Shown here: piece by piece, positions 1 to 8,174 of the stretch
Position numbering within the stretch: position 1 is the first letter of the stretch
Layout: every line of letters starts with the position of its first letter
Source of the DNA: CAZFIM01 sp964519615
GTDB lineage: Bacteria > Chloroflexota > Dehalococcoidia > GIF9 > UBA5629
Length of the DNA stretch: 33,089 nucleotides
Assembly (NCBI GenBank): GCA_964519615.1
Contig: CAZFIM010000027.1
Location: 1-33,089 of the forward strand
Reading direction: 5' to 3'
The notes under the pieces: model-generated
The model's input: only the letters and a program-made list of their open reading frames with translations
Database searches by the model: none
Told to the model about the DNA's origin: nothing
Translations under genes and position numbers: made by a program

Positions 1-209
1 GCACGTTTGCCATGGAGGTGACAGACCAGTTCCTGCGGCAGCGCGAGATTGAGGATGATAATGTCTACCCTCTCTGCCTGCAGCAGATTGACGGCGGTAA
101 AGCCGTTGGAGGCAACCAGCACCCGCGTCTGATCCTTTCTCAGCCCTTCGCGCACGGCGTTTATAAACGGTATCGCATCATCGACGAGCAAGACCGTATC
201 CATTGTCAT
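1..209 (-). CDS. Response-regulator receiver-like protein, N-terminal part, runs off the left edge
   Basis: Translating the minus strand from 209 gives an open frame to the window edge with the look of a CheY-like receiver domain. It has a hydrophobic first strand ending in an acidic pair (TVLLVDD), then an NAV.EGLR helix, a SNGFTAVNLL segment and a VDIIILNLALP strand. The normal phospho-acceptor Asp in that last strand (usually L.LDL.MP) is Asn here, so this may be a pseudo-receiver that is not phosphorylated in the usual way. The start at 209 is supported by GGAG eight bases upstream; ATG at 203 is the alternative. The rest of the protein, including any output domain, lies outside the window. 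Confidence 0.7.
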   Translation of the reverse strand, partial: MTMDTVLLVDDAIPFINAVREGLRKDQTRVLVASNGFTAVNLLQAERVDIIILNLALPQELVCHLHGKR

Positions 210-323
210 GTTTCGTACTCCGTTTAAACGTCTGTCTGTAAAAGATGATAGCGCATAACTATGGAGATAGTATGGAGAAACGATGAGGTCTTTGTGTGGG
301 CGGGGTCGAGTTATACGGAATTG

Positions 324-1553
324 CTATACCAATACCTTCGGCCGTTTGATGGCCAGGACGGTGACGGCAGCCAGCAGCGCCAGCAGACCGGCGATGATGA
401 ATGCCAGTGAATAGTTGCCGCTGAGGTCGAAAACCAACCCTGTAATAAAAGGGCCGAGCGCGCCGCCGATAGTATAGGCAAAGGTGACCACACCGGTGGT
501 CACTCCCGCCGCCGCCAGACCGAAATGATCTACGATGATGAGAGACTGAAGTGCCATCACTCCTCCGTAGGCAAGAGCAAAGAGGATGCCGAACAGATAG
601 AATGTCCACAACGTGCCGGTAAACTGCACCCAGGCCAGGGCAACGAAAAGCAGTATAAAGCTTAAGTTGAGAGTGATCTTCACTCCTATCTTATCGCTCA
701 CTCCGCCGGTGAGCACTTTGCCGCCGATGCTCCCCAGACCGATAACGGAGAGAATGGCTGCTGCTGCGCGCTCTTCTATATGCAGGTCTGTGGCCATCGG
801 CACAATATGCACCATGGTCGTGTGAAGGCAGAAGCCGAAGCAGAAATAGATAATACACAGCAGGGCGAATGTCCTGGTGCGCATAATCTGAGAGAAGCTG
901 TAGGCCGGCATAAGGGCGGACGCAGTGCGCATTTCCGCCCTTTTATCCGGGACAGACTGTGCTGCACCCCCCTTTTTATTCCGCAGGAATTGGGCGGCAG
1001 CGACCATAACCACTATTGCCGCGATGCCGACCATGATATAAGCGTTGCGCCAGTCAAAGTGCTGAAGGAGCAAAGTGGCCGCAAGCGGCCCCACCACCAT
1101 GCCCAGCCCGATGCCCGACGTGAGCACGCCGCTCATCAGCCCTTTCCTTGTCTGGAACCAGCGCGGCACCATGGGGAGCAGGACCGGCCACGAAGCACCT
1201 ATACCGATGGCAAACACCGTCGCTACCAGATACGCATGCCATAACTCGGTAATGCGCGACATCAACAGCGCTCCCGCCCCCAGACATATTCCGGTGAAGG
1301 TGAGTACGATGCGCGCGCCGAACCTGTCGCTTAACCTCCCCGCCAGGATGCCCAGCAGCCCGGCTTCAATGGTGAGGAATGAATAAATAAGAGAGGTTCC
1401 CGCCCGCGATGAGCCGAACTCCGCCACCAGCGGTTTGAAGAATATGCCGAAGGTGTAGTTGACCGCAAACGTGGCCAGCATGATTATTACTCCGGCAAAG
1501 ACTATTATGTAGCCGTAATTGAATTCTTGCTTGCTTTGAGCTTCTTTCTTCAT
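324..1553 (-). CDS. MFS transporter, oxalate/formate-antiporter or monocarboxylate type
   Basis: A 409-residue polytopic membrane protein with about twelve hydrophobic segments. It opens with a YGYIIVFAGV segment and TFGIFFKPL, the usual start of OFA/MCT-type major facilitator carriers. The loop after the second helix carries the MFS signature (GRLSDRFGARIV), and the equivalent half-repeat loop (GGVSDKIGVKI) occurs in the second half. The family moves small carboxylates across the cytoplasmic membrane; the substrate cannot be read here. It is clearly paralogous to the MFS gene at 21321-22574. No strong Shine-Dalgarno precedes ATG 1553, so the start is only fairly sure. The gene is monocistronic as far as can be seen. 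Confidence 0.85.
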   Translation of the reverse strand: MKKEAQSKQEFNYGYIIVFAGVIIMLATFAVNYTFGIFFKPLVAEFGSSRAGTSLIYSFLTIEAGLLGILAGRLSDRFGARIVLTFTGICLGAGALLMSRITELWHAYLVATVFAIGIGASWPVLLPMVPRWFQTRKGLMSGVLTSGIGLGMVVGPLAATLLLQHFDWRNAYIMVGIAAIVVMVAAAQFLRNKKGGAAQSVPDKRAEMRTASALMPAYSFSQIMRTRTFALLCIIYFCFGFCLHTTMVHIVPMATDLHIEERAAAAILSVIGLGSIGGKVLTGGVSDKIGVKITLNLSFILLFVALAWVQFTGTLWTFYLFGILFALAYGGVMALQSLIIVDHFGLAAAGVTTGVVTFAYTIGGALGPFITGLVFDLSGNYSLAFIIAGLLALLAAVTVLAIKRPKVLV

Positions 1554-1834
1554 CGCTGTTTATCTGTCAGCTGATATCCTGTATTACTATACGCTGCATA
1601 TGAGATGCCGCGGATACACGCGGTAATTTTATCTGCGAGCCTCAAGAGGATAATCTTACGTGGAAGTATATCATAGAATAACCGGTGATTACTCGTGCAG
1701 GGCGGAGATCTTCAATGTCTTTTGCACTCTTGCTGCAGCGGTAAAGCTATATTAGAATTGATTTCATCACAGGGAAATGGTGCGTATAAATAAGAGAGTG
1801 GAACGGTATTTTCTTTCTCTCGGCAGGAGACGCT

Positions 1835-2083
1835 ATGAATTATTACGGAGAAACCCGGCCTTCATCATTTACGGAGACGCGAATGCGCTCTCTGGTCAAG
1901 GCATTAGTCTACAGGATTATTTCCCTGACAGGAACAACGCTTATCAGCTGGTTTATAACCAGAGACGTTAAAGAAACGTTGGCGCTCACTCTCGGCATAC
2001 AGATATTTCTGATCATATTGTACTATGCCTCGGAGAGGGTATGGAACAGGATACACTGGGGCAAACAGATTATTGATAACTGA
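1835..2083 (+). CDS. DUF2061 family small membrane protein
   Basis: An 82-residue protein with two hydrophobic helices. It matches the DUF2061 pattern: a basic SLVKALVYRI start, a first membrane segment, a short polar turn with ITRDVKE, a second membrane segment (IQIFLIILYYASE), and the terminal ERVWNRIHWG motif. The start is set by AGGAG five bases before ATG 1835. An alternative frame from 1777 overlaps it but has no family resemblance. DUF2061 proteins are small inner-membrane proteins of unknown function, so no role is proposed. It stands alone between the divergent MFS gene and the heat-shock promoter. Confidence 0.8.
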   Translation: MNYYGETRPSSFTETRMRSLVKALVYRIISLTGTTLISWFITRDVKETLALTLGIQIFLIILYYASERVWNRIHWGKQIIDN

Positions 2084-2185
2084 ACCGGCAGCCAATTTCT
2101 CCTCTCCCATGCATGCACTCCACCTTTTCTTCACTTTTATTTTTAGACCCTCCGACGATCAGGTATACCTTCATCCTCAGGGGAC

Positions 2186-2214
2186 TTGACAAAGAAAAAA
2201 AGCATTATTAAAAT
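2186..2214 (+). promoter_or_regulatory. Sigma-A promoter of the small heat-shock gene
   Basis: TTGACA at 2186-2191, a 17-base spacer and TAAAAT at 2209-2214 form a near-consensus housekeeping promoter. The CIRCE operator begins six bases after the -10 box, as expected for HrcA-repressed promoters. Confidence 0.8.
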
Positions 2215-2219
2215 AAAAA

Positions 2220-2246
2220 TTAGCAGTCGAATGGTTAGAGTGCTAA
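2220..2246. promoter_or_regulatory. CIRCE operator (HrcA binding site)
   Basis: TTAGCAGTC, nine bases, GAGTGCTAA. This differs from the CIRCE consensus TTAGCACTC-N9-GAGTGCTAA at one base. It covers the expected transcription start of the promoter at 2186-2214, so HrcA should repress the downstream Hsp20 gene until heat or protein stress. The hrcA gene itself is not in the window. Confidence 0.9.
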
Positions 2247-2497
2247 TTTTTAGGCAAGTTTAGTATCCTTATATTTTACGGCACTCTCATATTACTAAAG
2301 GGGGTGATAAAAAATAGTCCTCCCTCTGAGGACACAATATGGAGGCACTTCTCAGATTGATCGCTTCACGCCGGACGTAATGATGCTGATTGATTATTGG
2401 AGGTGAGGATATGTTCAAATAGTAAAAAAGCTCATCAACACAGGTACTTTATTAACTTATTCGATGAATTGCAAATAATTAATTGAGGAGGTTTACT
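2247..2497 (+). other. Long leader of the heat-shock gene with unused ribosome-binding sites and a hairpin
   Basis: About 250 bases separate the CIRCE operator from the Hsp20 start. The leader holds a purine-rich AAAGGGGGTG at about 2298, a perfect six-pair hairpin at 2317-2333 (GTCCTC/GAGGAC), and GGAGGTGAGG at 2399-2408 placed correctly before a four-codon ORF (ATG 2411, stop 2420-2422). The gene's real GAGGAGG follows at 2485-2491. No extended coding frame is seen. The spare Shine-Dalgarno sites may be remnants of a lost gene or translated leader ORFs. Confidence 0.45.
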
Positions 2498-2968
2498 ATG
2501 GTACTTCAAAGATGGGATCCTTTTAGAGATTTAAGGATGATGGATGACACAATGAACCGCTTGTGGCGCGGCTTCGGCGGCTTGCCCACATACAGGGAGG
2601 GCTCTGAAGACTGGAATATATTGATCGATGTCATTCAGAAGGACGATGATGTGGTGGTAAAGGCTTCTTTACCGGGTATTAAATCAGAGGATGTGGACGT
2701 ATCGGTAGAGGATAACGTGCTGACGCTGAGAGCCCGGAGGGGTTCTGAGGCTGAGGAGGAAAACACCGCATATCTGATACAGGAACGTCCGATTGGCTCA
2801 TTCTACCGTGCGCTGCGCCTGCCCGATAAGGTCGATACGGAAAAAATCGACTGCACCTATGAAAACGGTGTGCTCACCATCACCATGCCGAAAGCCGCCG
2901 AGAAAAAGAAGAAGCAGATCAAGGTGAAAGCGACAGGAAGTACAAAAGCGATAGAGAGCAAGAAGTAG
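2498..2968 (+). CDS. Small heat-shock protein, Hsp20/alpha-crystallin family
   Basis: A 156-residue ATP-independent holdase that binds unfolding proteins in the cytoplasm. The N-terminus has the family's WDPF.DL motif. The alpha-crystallin domain runs from about residue 40 to 140, with the characteristic ASLPGIKSEDVDVSVED and ENGVLTITMPK strands. A short basic tail follows with an I-x-V motif (QIKVKA), the usual oligomer contact. The start is ATG 2498, which has GAGGAGG seven bases upstream; an earlier in-frame TTG would place the ribosome-binding site inside the coding region. Regulation through HrcA is indicated by the promoter and CIRCE site upstream. A hairpin terminator follows. Confidence 0.95.
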   Translation: MVLQRWDPFRDLRMMDDTMNRLWRGFGGLPTYREGSEDWNILIDVIQKDDDVVVKASLPGIKSEDVDVSVEDNVLTLRARRGSEAEEENTAYLIQERPIGSFYRALRLPDKVDTEKIDCTYENGVLTITMPKAAEKKKKQIKVKATGSTKAIESKK

Positions 2969-3000
2969 CAGCCGCATTATTTCCTGTCTTAGAATAAAGG

Positions 3001-3019
3001 CCCGGCTATTAAAGCCGGG
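3001..3019. terminator. Shared hairpin terminator between convergent genes
   Basis: CCCGGCT, a five-base loop, AGCCGGG: a perfect seven-pair GC-rich stem between the Hsp20 gene and the convergent SfsA gene. The U-tract is weak on both strands, so it is likely a bidirectional terminator of moderate strength. Confidence 0.6.
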
Positions 3020-3047
3020 TCCGTATCATTTACCGCTGCAAATATAT

Positions 3048-3755
3048 TTAGAGATCCACCGGAAGGTCTGCATTGTAAAGACAGATATCGGCGTCCTTTG
3101 GATCATAGAGCAGCGCCAGCGCCCGGATATTCACACCTTTACGTCGGGCTTCCGTCAGCAGGCGGCACAGCTCGGGGTCTCCTGCGCGGTAGGGCTTAAA
3201 CGCCTGTACCTTGGGGAGCGCTGCTATAAATACCAGCGCCGCCGCCCCGCCCGCTCTGCTGTGAGCCGCAAGCTCTCCGACATGCCTGCGGCCGCGCGCC
3301 GTGGGGCAGTCCGGGTACATGGCATACTGCCCCTCCCTGAGCACGGCGCTCTTGGTTTCCACATAGAGGAGTGTACCCTGGCAGTCCAGTAGATAGTCCA
3401 GCACGGAGCCGCCCAGACGGGGATTTCTTTTTATAGCGGCACAACCTTTCAGCCATGGTATTAAACTCAGGGCATGTGCTCTCTCAAAAGCTTTCATCTG
3501 CAGTTGTGTAACGATAATAGCGCCTATACCGCTTTCGGCAAGAGCGAACAGGCGGTAGGCGGTTCTGCCCTGATGGGCATTCCTGATGCAGTAGCCCTTA
3601 TTGCCCTGGAAAAGGTAGTCATGAAGGCGGCCGGTGTTGTTGATCCAGGCGGCCTCACGGCTACCCGCTACCTCTATCTCCACCACAAAGCGGTTGAGGC
3701 GCCCGATAACCGTGCACTCAAGCGGGCTTTTCATGCGTATATTAAGTGATTGCAT
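3048..3755 (-). CDS. sfsA: SfsA family protein (sugar fermentation stimulation homologue)
   Basis: A 235-residue protein of usual SfsA length. Diagnostic features are the early NNTGRL motif (about residue 39), a central VETKS (about 132), and the strongly conserved PDCPTARGRRH stretch at about 148-158 followed by an acidic helix. These acidic and basic residues resemble a restriction-endonuclease-like core. SfsA binds DNA in Escherichia coli and has been linked to maltose metabolism genes, but its biochemical role is not settled. Neither ATG 3755 nor the in-frame ATG 3734 has a clear ribosome-binding site, so the start is uncertain. Confidence 0.85.
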   Translation of the reverse strand: MQSLNIRMKSPLECTVIGRLNRFVVEIEVAGSREAAWINNTGRLHDYLFQGNKGYCIRNAHQGRTAYRLFALAESGIGAIIVTQLQMKAFERAHALSLIPWLKGCAAIKRNPRLGGSVLDYLLDCQGTLLYVETKSAVLREGQYAMYPDCPTARGRRHVGELAAHSRAGGAAALVFIAALPKVQAFKPYRAGDPELCRLLTEARRKGVNIRALALLYDPKDADICLYNADLPVDL

Positions 3756-4333
3756 TGTTCATACACGGTACCATTATCTGCTGTATATGTGCAAAAAGAC
3801 AATTGCGAAATAGTGTCATTAGTTCTTTTTTTTTGGGGGGGGGAAGAGCCGGCGATCGGTGCGGTGAACTGCCTCTGCGCAAAAGATATGAAAACTATTT
3901 TACAATATTACGCGATTGTCCCTGTAGCAATTGCCATGAACATATCAGGTAATTTGGGTTTAGTGTATAATTAAGGACAGAACAGGGGACATATAACCTG
4001 AGAAGAAGATAGATAATTTTAGTGTGCATGCGTACTTCCCGTAATTACATATACCGTCACCGCTTTCGTTAAAGGAAGCTGCTGCCGGTTTCCGCTTTGC
4101 CCGCAGGGATAAAGCCGGGAGCCGGACCCGCCGGACTGAAACAGGCCGCCTCATCGCTCACGTCATTGTAAATGAGAACTGCTTTCTGTCCTTCTGTGCT
4201 ATTCTTGCTGCAGAACCGGGCCCGTCTGATCGCCCGGCGGGGATGAGCGGCAGGCGGACTGTAATAAAGGGAAAGGCAGGCATACTGAATATAAATAGAG
4301 TAAATGTGATAGTACTGGAGAAATAATAATAGA
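3756..4333. other. Non-coding stretch with a T9G9 homopolymer and GC-rich palindromic segments
   Basis: No convincing gene on either strand. Short open frames here lack family resemblance and ribosome-binding sites. It contains nine T then nine G at 3826-3843, and between about 4078 and 4260 several GC-rich complementary blocks (GCCGG/CCGGC type) that could fold. It must also carry the promoters of the divergent sfsA and typA genes, which I could not place reliably. Confidence 0.4.
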
Positions 4334-6163
4334 ATGAGCTACCGTGATGATATAAGGAACATCGCCATTATCGCGCATGTCGATCATGGCAAGACAACAC
4401 TGGTGGATGCACTGCTCAAGCAGAGCAAAGTCTTCCGCGATAACCAGGATGTAGGCACGCTTATCATGGACCAGAACGCATTGGAGCGTGAGCGGGGTAT
4501 CACCATCATGGCTAAAAATACGGCTGTGATGTATAGAGGTGTGAAGATAAATATCATCGATACCCCCGGCCATGCCGATTTCAGCGGTGAAGTTGAGCGT
4601 GTTATCAGCATGGCGGACGGCTGCCTGCTGCTGGTGGACTCGGTTGAAGGCCCTATGCCGCAGACAAGGTTCGTACTGCGCCGTGCGCTTGAGGGAGGTC
4701 TGGTGCCTGTGGTGGTGATCAATAAAGTAGACCGTCAGAACGCCCGTATCAAGGAAGTGGAGAGTCTGATTCAGGATCTGTTTTTAGAGCTTGCCACCAG
4801 GCCTGAGCAGCTTGATTTTCCGGTGCTCTATGCCAGCGCCCGTGAAGGTTATGTGGTCGCGGAGGCGGGCTTGCAGGGCAAAGATGTCCTGCCGCTTTTT
4901 GACTGCATTCTTGAGAGAATCCCCCCGCCCGCTATCGAAAACGGACCTCTACAAATGATGGTCTCCAATCTGGATTATGACAGCCATAAGGGCAGGATTG
5001 CCATAGGAAGGATATGGCGCGGACATGTGGCACCCCATGACCGGGTAGTCAGTGTTGCAGCGGACGGCAGCCTCGATTACCACGAGATTGCCGAGGTATT
5101 TACCTATATGGGCTTGAACCGCCTGAAGGTAGAAAAAGCCGAAGCGGGAGATATCGTGGCGATAACCGGTATGGATAATATCTGTATCGGTGATACAGTT
5201 GCAGACCCCTCGACGCCGCAGGCGCTGCCGCGGATAGAGATAGGCGAGCCGACAGTGGAGATGACCTTCGGCGTCAATGCATCACCCTTTGCCGGAACAG
5301 AGGGCGAATTCAGCACCACGCGGCAGCTGCGGGCACGGCTCTATAAAGAGCTGGAGACCAATCTCAGCCTCAGGGTGCAGGATACGGACAGTCCGGATAC
5401 TTTTCTGGTTAAAGGCAGGGGAGAGCTGCACCTGGCTATTCTGATCGAGACCATGCGGCGGGAGGGATACGAGTTCGAGGTTTCCAAGCCTCAGGCAATC
5501 ACCAAACTGATGGATGGAAAGATTGTGGAGCCGTGGGAGACGCTCACTATCGATATAAGGGAGGAATACATCGGTATTGTGACGGAGATGGTGGGCAAAC
5601 GTCAGGCGCAGCTTACCAATATGCGCAATGACGGACAGGGCAGCGTACGCATCGAGTTCCATATTCCTACCAAAGGGCTTATCGGTTTCCGCAGTCCTTT
5701 TATCACCGCCACGCACGGCGAGGGGATAATAAACAGCATGTTCCTCGGCTACAGGCCTTGCCAGGGAGATATCGTTTCTACGCGCAATGGCGTGCTGGTG
5801 GCGTCGGAGCGGGGAACCGCTATTACCTACGGAATCAATAATGCGCAGGGGCGCGGTTCAACCTTTATTGAGCCGGGTACCGAGGTCTATGAAGGTATGA
5901 TCGTGGGGCTTAATTCCAGACCGCAGGACATTCCCGTTAATGTCTGCAAAGAGAAGAAAAAGACCAATATCCGCTCTTCTACGGCTGATATTGCCATAAA
6001 GCTTACACCGCCGGTGAAAATGAGCCTTGAGCAGGCTCTGGACTTTATCAACACGGATGAACTGGTGGAGGTTACACCGGAGCATATCAGGCTGCGTAAG
6101 AAATTGCTTACCCATGACCAGCGTTTGCGGATGCTCGCTGCTGCCAAACGCAGCACGGACTAA
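4334..6163 (+). CDS. typA: Ribosome-associated translational GTPase TypA/BipA
   Basis: A 609-residue protein, typical TypA length. The G domain is complete: P-loop AHVDHGKT at 14-21, the RERGITI switch I motif at 52-58, DTPGH at 76-80, NKVD at 130-133 and an ASA-type G5 loop. It continues with domain II, EF-G-like domains III and V, and the TypA-specific C-terminal domain (including SSTADIAIKLTPP and ELVEVTPEHIRLRKK). TypA binds the ribosome and acts in ribosome assembly and stress or cold adaptation. The start matches the family's conserved N-terminus (DIRNIAIIAHVDHGK); the GGAG before it is somewhat distant (about 12 bases). Proximity to the RNA-helicase/RRM group fits a cold- or ribosome-related neighbourhood. 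Confidence 0.97.
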   Translation: MSYRDDIRNIAIIAHVDHGKTTLVDALLKQSKVFRDNQDVGTLIMDQNALERERGITIMAKNTAVMYRGVKINIIDTPGHADFSGEVERVISMADGCLLLVDSVEGPMPQTRFVLRRALEGGLVPVVVINKVDRQNARIKEVESLIQDLFLELATRPEQLDFPVLYASAREGYVVAEAGLQGKDVLPLFDCILERIPPPAIENGPLQMMVSNLDYDSHKGRIAIGRIWRGHVAPHDRVVSVAADGSLDYHEIAEVFTYMGLNRLKVEKAEAGDIVAITGMDNICIGDTVADPSTPQALPRIEIGEPTVEMTFGVNASPFAGTEGEFSTTRQLRARLYKELETNLSLRVQDTDSPDTFLVKGRGELHLAILIETMRREGYEFEVSKPQAITKLMDGKIVEPWETLTIDIREEYIGIVTEMVGKRQAQLTNMRNDGQGSVRIEFHIPTKGLIGFRSPFITATHGEGIINSMFLGYRPCQGDIVSTRNGVLVASERGTAITYGINNAQGRGSTFIEPGTEVYEGMIVGLNSRPQDIPVNVCKEKKKTNIRSSTADIAIKLTPPVKMSLEQALDFINTDELVEVTPEHIRLRKKLLTHDQRLRMLAAAKRSTD

Positions 6164-6209
6164 CCTTTTTTACGGTATCGTCCGTACTGCGGATAAGGGT
6201 TATCTTTTT
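6161..6209 (+). terminator. Possible composite terminator after typA
   Basis: An outer TAACC/GGTTA stem (6161-6165 with 6198-6202) encloses a perfect TACGG/CCGTA hairpin (6171-6186) and is followed by TCTTTTT. It sits between typA and the convergent helicase gene. The stem is short, so this is tentative. Confidence 0.35.
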
Positions 6210-6221
6210 AGTTGCGCCATA

Positions 6222-7337
6222 CTATACACCCTGCAGCGTTTTTCGCTTCAGTCTTTTGCGCAGTATTTTCTCCAGGTCTGCTATCATGGCGGTATCCTGA
6301 TTGGTGACGAATGTCAGAGCATCGCCGTTTCTATTTATCCTGCCTGTGCGGCCGATGCGGTGCGTGTAGTCATCAGTGCTGCCGGGCATGTCATAGTTAA
6401 TAACATGTGAGATACCCAGGACATCTATTCCGCGCGAGGCGATATCGGTGGCGACAAGTATTTTATAGGCTCCTGTACGGAATCCTTTGATGGCCGCCTG
6501 CCGTCTTTGTTGGGACAGATCCCCCTGAAGAGAAGCGGCTTTAAAGCCAGCCTGTTTGAGCTGGCGTGAGAGACTCTCCGCACGGTATTTGGTACGGGTG
6601 AAGATTAGCACTGATCCGGTATCGGTCATGCGCAGCAGCTTCATCAACAGGTCGGTTTTATTATTCTGTTTTACCGGGTACCAGCTATGGGTGACCGTGG
6701 TTGCCGGTTCAGTACGGCCGATCTGTATCGTAACGGGATCATGCAGTATTTCTGCGGTCAATCTCCGTATTTCATCCGGCATTGTGGCTGAGAAAAGCAG
6801 CGTCTGTCTCCGCTCGGGAAGGCATCTGAGTACGTTCTTGATATCCGGTAAAAAACCCATATCGAGCATGCGGTCGGCCTCATCGATAACAAGGATTTCC
6901 GTGCGTTCCAGATCGATAGTCCCTCTCCATATGTGGTCGAGCAGGCGTCCGGGGCAAGCTACGACTATCTCCGGTCCGCAGCGCAGCCGCTGGATCTGCT
7001 GGTTGATATTAATGCCGCCGTAGAGTACGATGCTTTTCAGCCCGGTTTGGCGTGCCAGTTTATCTATGGCCAGACACGTCTGGTCGGCCAGTTCGCGAGT
7101 GGGTGACATGATAACTGCGCGAATTTGCCCCCGCTTCTTATCCTGTATGAGGTGCTGCAGAATGGGCAATACAAATGCTGCTGTTTTTCCCGTGCCGGTT
7201 TGGGCAAGCCCGATAACGTCATGTCCCTCTAAAATCGGAGGGATGGCCTGCTGCTGTATAGGTGTTGGTGTATCATAACCGAGCGCCGCAATACCGGCAG
7301 TAACGCCCGGATGAAATTCAAAGGCTTCAAAATCCAA
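6222..7337 (-). CDS. DEAD-box ATP-dependent RNA helicase, RhlE/CshA-like core
   Basis: A 371-residue helicase made of the two RecA-like domains with almost no C-terminal extension. Visible motifs are the N-terminal Phe and Q motif (TPTPIQQQ, 23-30), Walker A AQTGTGKT (45-52), PTRELA, DEAD (152-155), SAT (183-185), the ATDIASRGID segment and HRIGRTGR (326-333). It unwinds short RNA duplexes using ATP. Translation starts at TTG 7337, supported by GAGGAG eight bases upstream. It is the last gene of a minus-strand group with two RRM proteins and a zinc-ribbon protein, 62 bases after the nearer RRM gene. This suggests a role in RNA remodelling, possibly in the cold. Confidence 0.95.
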   Translation of the reverse strand: MDFEAFEFHPGVTAGIAALGYDTPTPIQQQAIPPILEGHDVIGLAQTGTGKTAAFVLPILQHLIQDKKRGQIRAVIMSPTRELADQTCLAIDKLARQTGLKSIVLYGGININQQIQRLRCGPEIVVACPGRLLDHIWRGTIDLERTEILVIDEADRMLDMGFLPDIKNVLRCLPERRQTLLFSATMPDEIRRLTAEILHDPVTIQIGRTEPATTVTHSWYPVKQNNKTDLLMKLLRMTDTGSVLIFTRTKYRAESLSRQLKQAGFKAASLQGDLSQQRRQAAIKGFRTGAYKILVATDIASRGIDVLGISHVINYDMPGSTDDYTHRIGRTGRINRNGDALTFVTNQDTAMIADLEKILRKRLKRKTLQGV

Positions 7338-7399
7338 TAATTAAACTCCTCTTTACGTATGTACATAATAGTAATTATACACTATATTTTATTTTTCTC

Positions 7400-7717
7400 T
7401 TAACGCTGTCTTTTCCGGTGGATACGTTTGACCGGAAAACTGCGCGCTGAATGTCTGTCTTTATCTCCGGTAAGCGGGAGAGCCTCAACCAATGTGAGCG
7501 CTCTGCCCTTGAGAAGCTTTCCCTGAAGATTATCGATAGCAGCTTTACCCTGCGTTATCGTGGACATTTCAATATAACCGTAGCCCGTCACCTGTCCGCT
7601 ACCGATATACTTGTCGTTCATGAGCGTAACTGAAACGACCTCACCGAAAGCCATGAACTCCCGTTTCAATTCGTCTCTGGTAAGCTTGAGAGATAAATTA
7701 CCCGCATAGATATTCAT
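7400..7717 (-). CDS. Single-RRM RNA-binding protein
   Basis: A 105-residue protein with one RNA recognition motif. RNP2 is IYAGNL at 3-8 and RNP1 is TGYGYIEM at 44-51, with an aromatic at each canonical RNA-stacking position. A short basic tail follows. The start is ATG 7717 because AGGAG lies six bases upstream; an in-frame ATG 30 bases earlier would swallow that site. It is paralogous to the next RRM gene upstream (same MxIYAGNL opening and FMA.G.V.SVT strand) but lacks its glycine-rich tail. Bacterial single-RRM proteins of this type in cyanobacteria are often cold-induced RNA chaperones; that role here is inference. Confidence 0.92.
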   Translation of the reverse strand: MNIYAGNLSLKLTRDELKREFMAFGEVVSVTLMNDKYIGSGQVTGYGYIEMSTITQGKAAIDNLQGKLLKGRALTLVEALPLTGDKDRHSARSFPVKRIHRKRQR

Positions 7718-7823
7718 TTTGCTCTCCTGAGTACCCTGTTCACACAAGACATAAGCCGGCAGGCATGTAGCGGTATCCGCCTGTGAATATCTTTAGAAAG
7801 GTGGATAGATAGAGTAGTAAATT

Positions 7824-8174
7824 CTAGTATCTTCGCTGTCTGCCGCCTCCGTAGCCGCCGCCCCTGCCGCCGGAAGAACCGCCGCCCCTTCTATTGCCGA
7901 ATGAACCGCCTCCGCCTCCACCTCTGTTTTCCGTCCTGGGACGGGCTTCGTTGACTACGACAGTACGATTCTTGAGCATTTTTCCGTTAATGCCCTCGAT
8001 AGCAGCTTCCGCTTCAGACTTGGAATCCATCTCGATGAATGCAAATCCCTTTGGTCTGCCGCTGAGTTTATCTGCCGGGATGGTTACGGATTTTACATCT
8101 CCGTATGCCATAAACTCCTGTTTTAATTCATCTTCACTTACATCGTAGGGTAAATTGCCTGCATATATTCTCAT
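7824..8174 (-). CDS. RRM RNA-binding protein with glycine/arginine-rich tail
   Basis: A 116-residue protein. The RRM spans about residues 1-80, with RNP2 IYAGNL and RNP1 KGFAFIEM, followed by a low-complexity tail made almost entirely of Gly, Arg and Ser with RGGG and GGRGGGYGG-type repeats. Such RGG-like tails bind RNA non-specifically and can promote condensation. ATG 8174 is preceded by AAGGAGG with good spacing. The gene has a 332-base leader after the zinc-ribbon gene, so it may have separate or post-transcriptional control. It is very similar in layout to cyanobacterial Rbp proteins. Confidence 0.95.
   Translation of the reverse strand: MRIYAGNLPYDVSEDELKQEFMAYGDVKSVTIPADKLSGRPKGFAFIEMDSKSEAEAAIEGINGKMLKNRTVVVNEARPRTENRGGGGGGSFGNRRGGGSSGGRGGGYGGGRQRRY

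Noticed and set aside
780..1386. Plus-strand frames inside the first MFS gene
   Set aside because: They are antisense shadows of a gene with clear MFS signatures.
1777..1971. 64-codon plus-strand frame overlapping the DUF2061 gene
   Set aside because: The overlapping frame from 1835 matches DUF2061 and has a ribosome-binding site; this one has neither.
3746..3974. Two short plus-strand frames across the T9G9 tract
   Set aside because: They begin inside or beside the sfsA start, have no ribosome-binding site or family resemblance, and span a homopolymer that would shift the frame.
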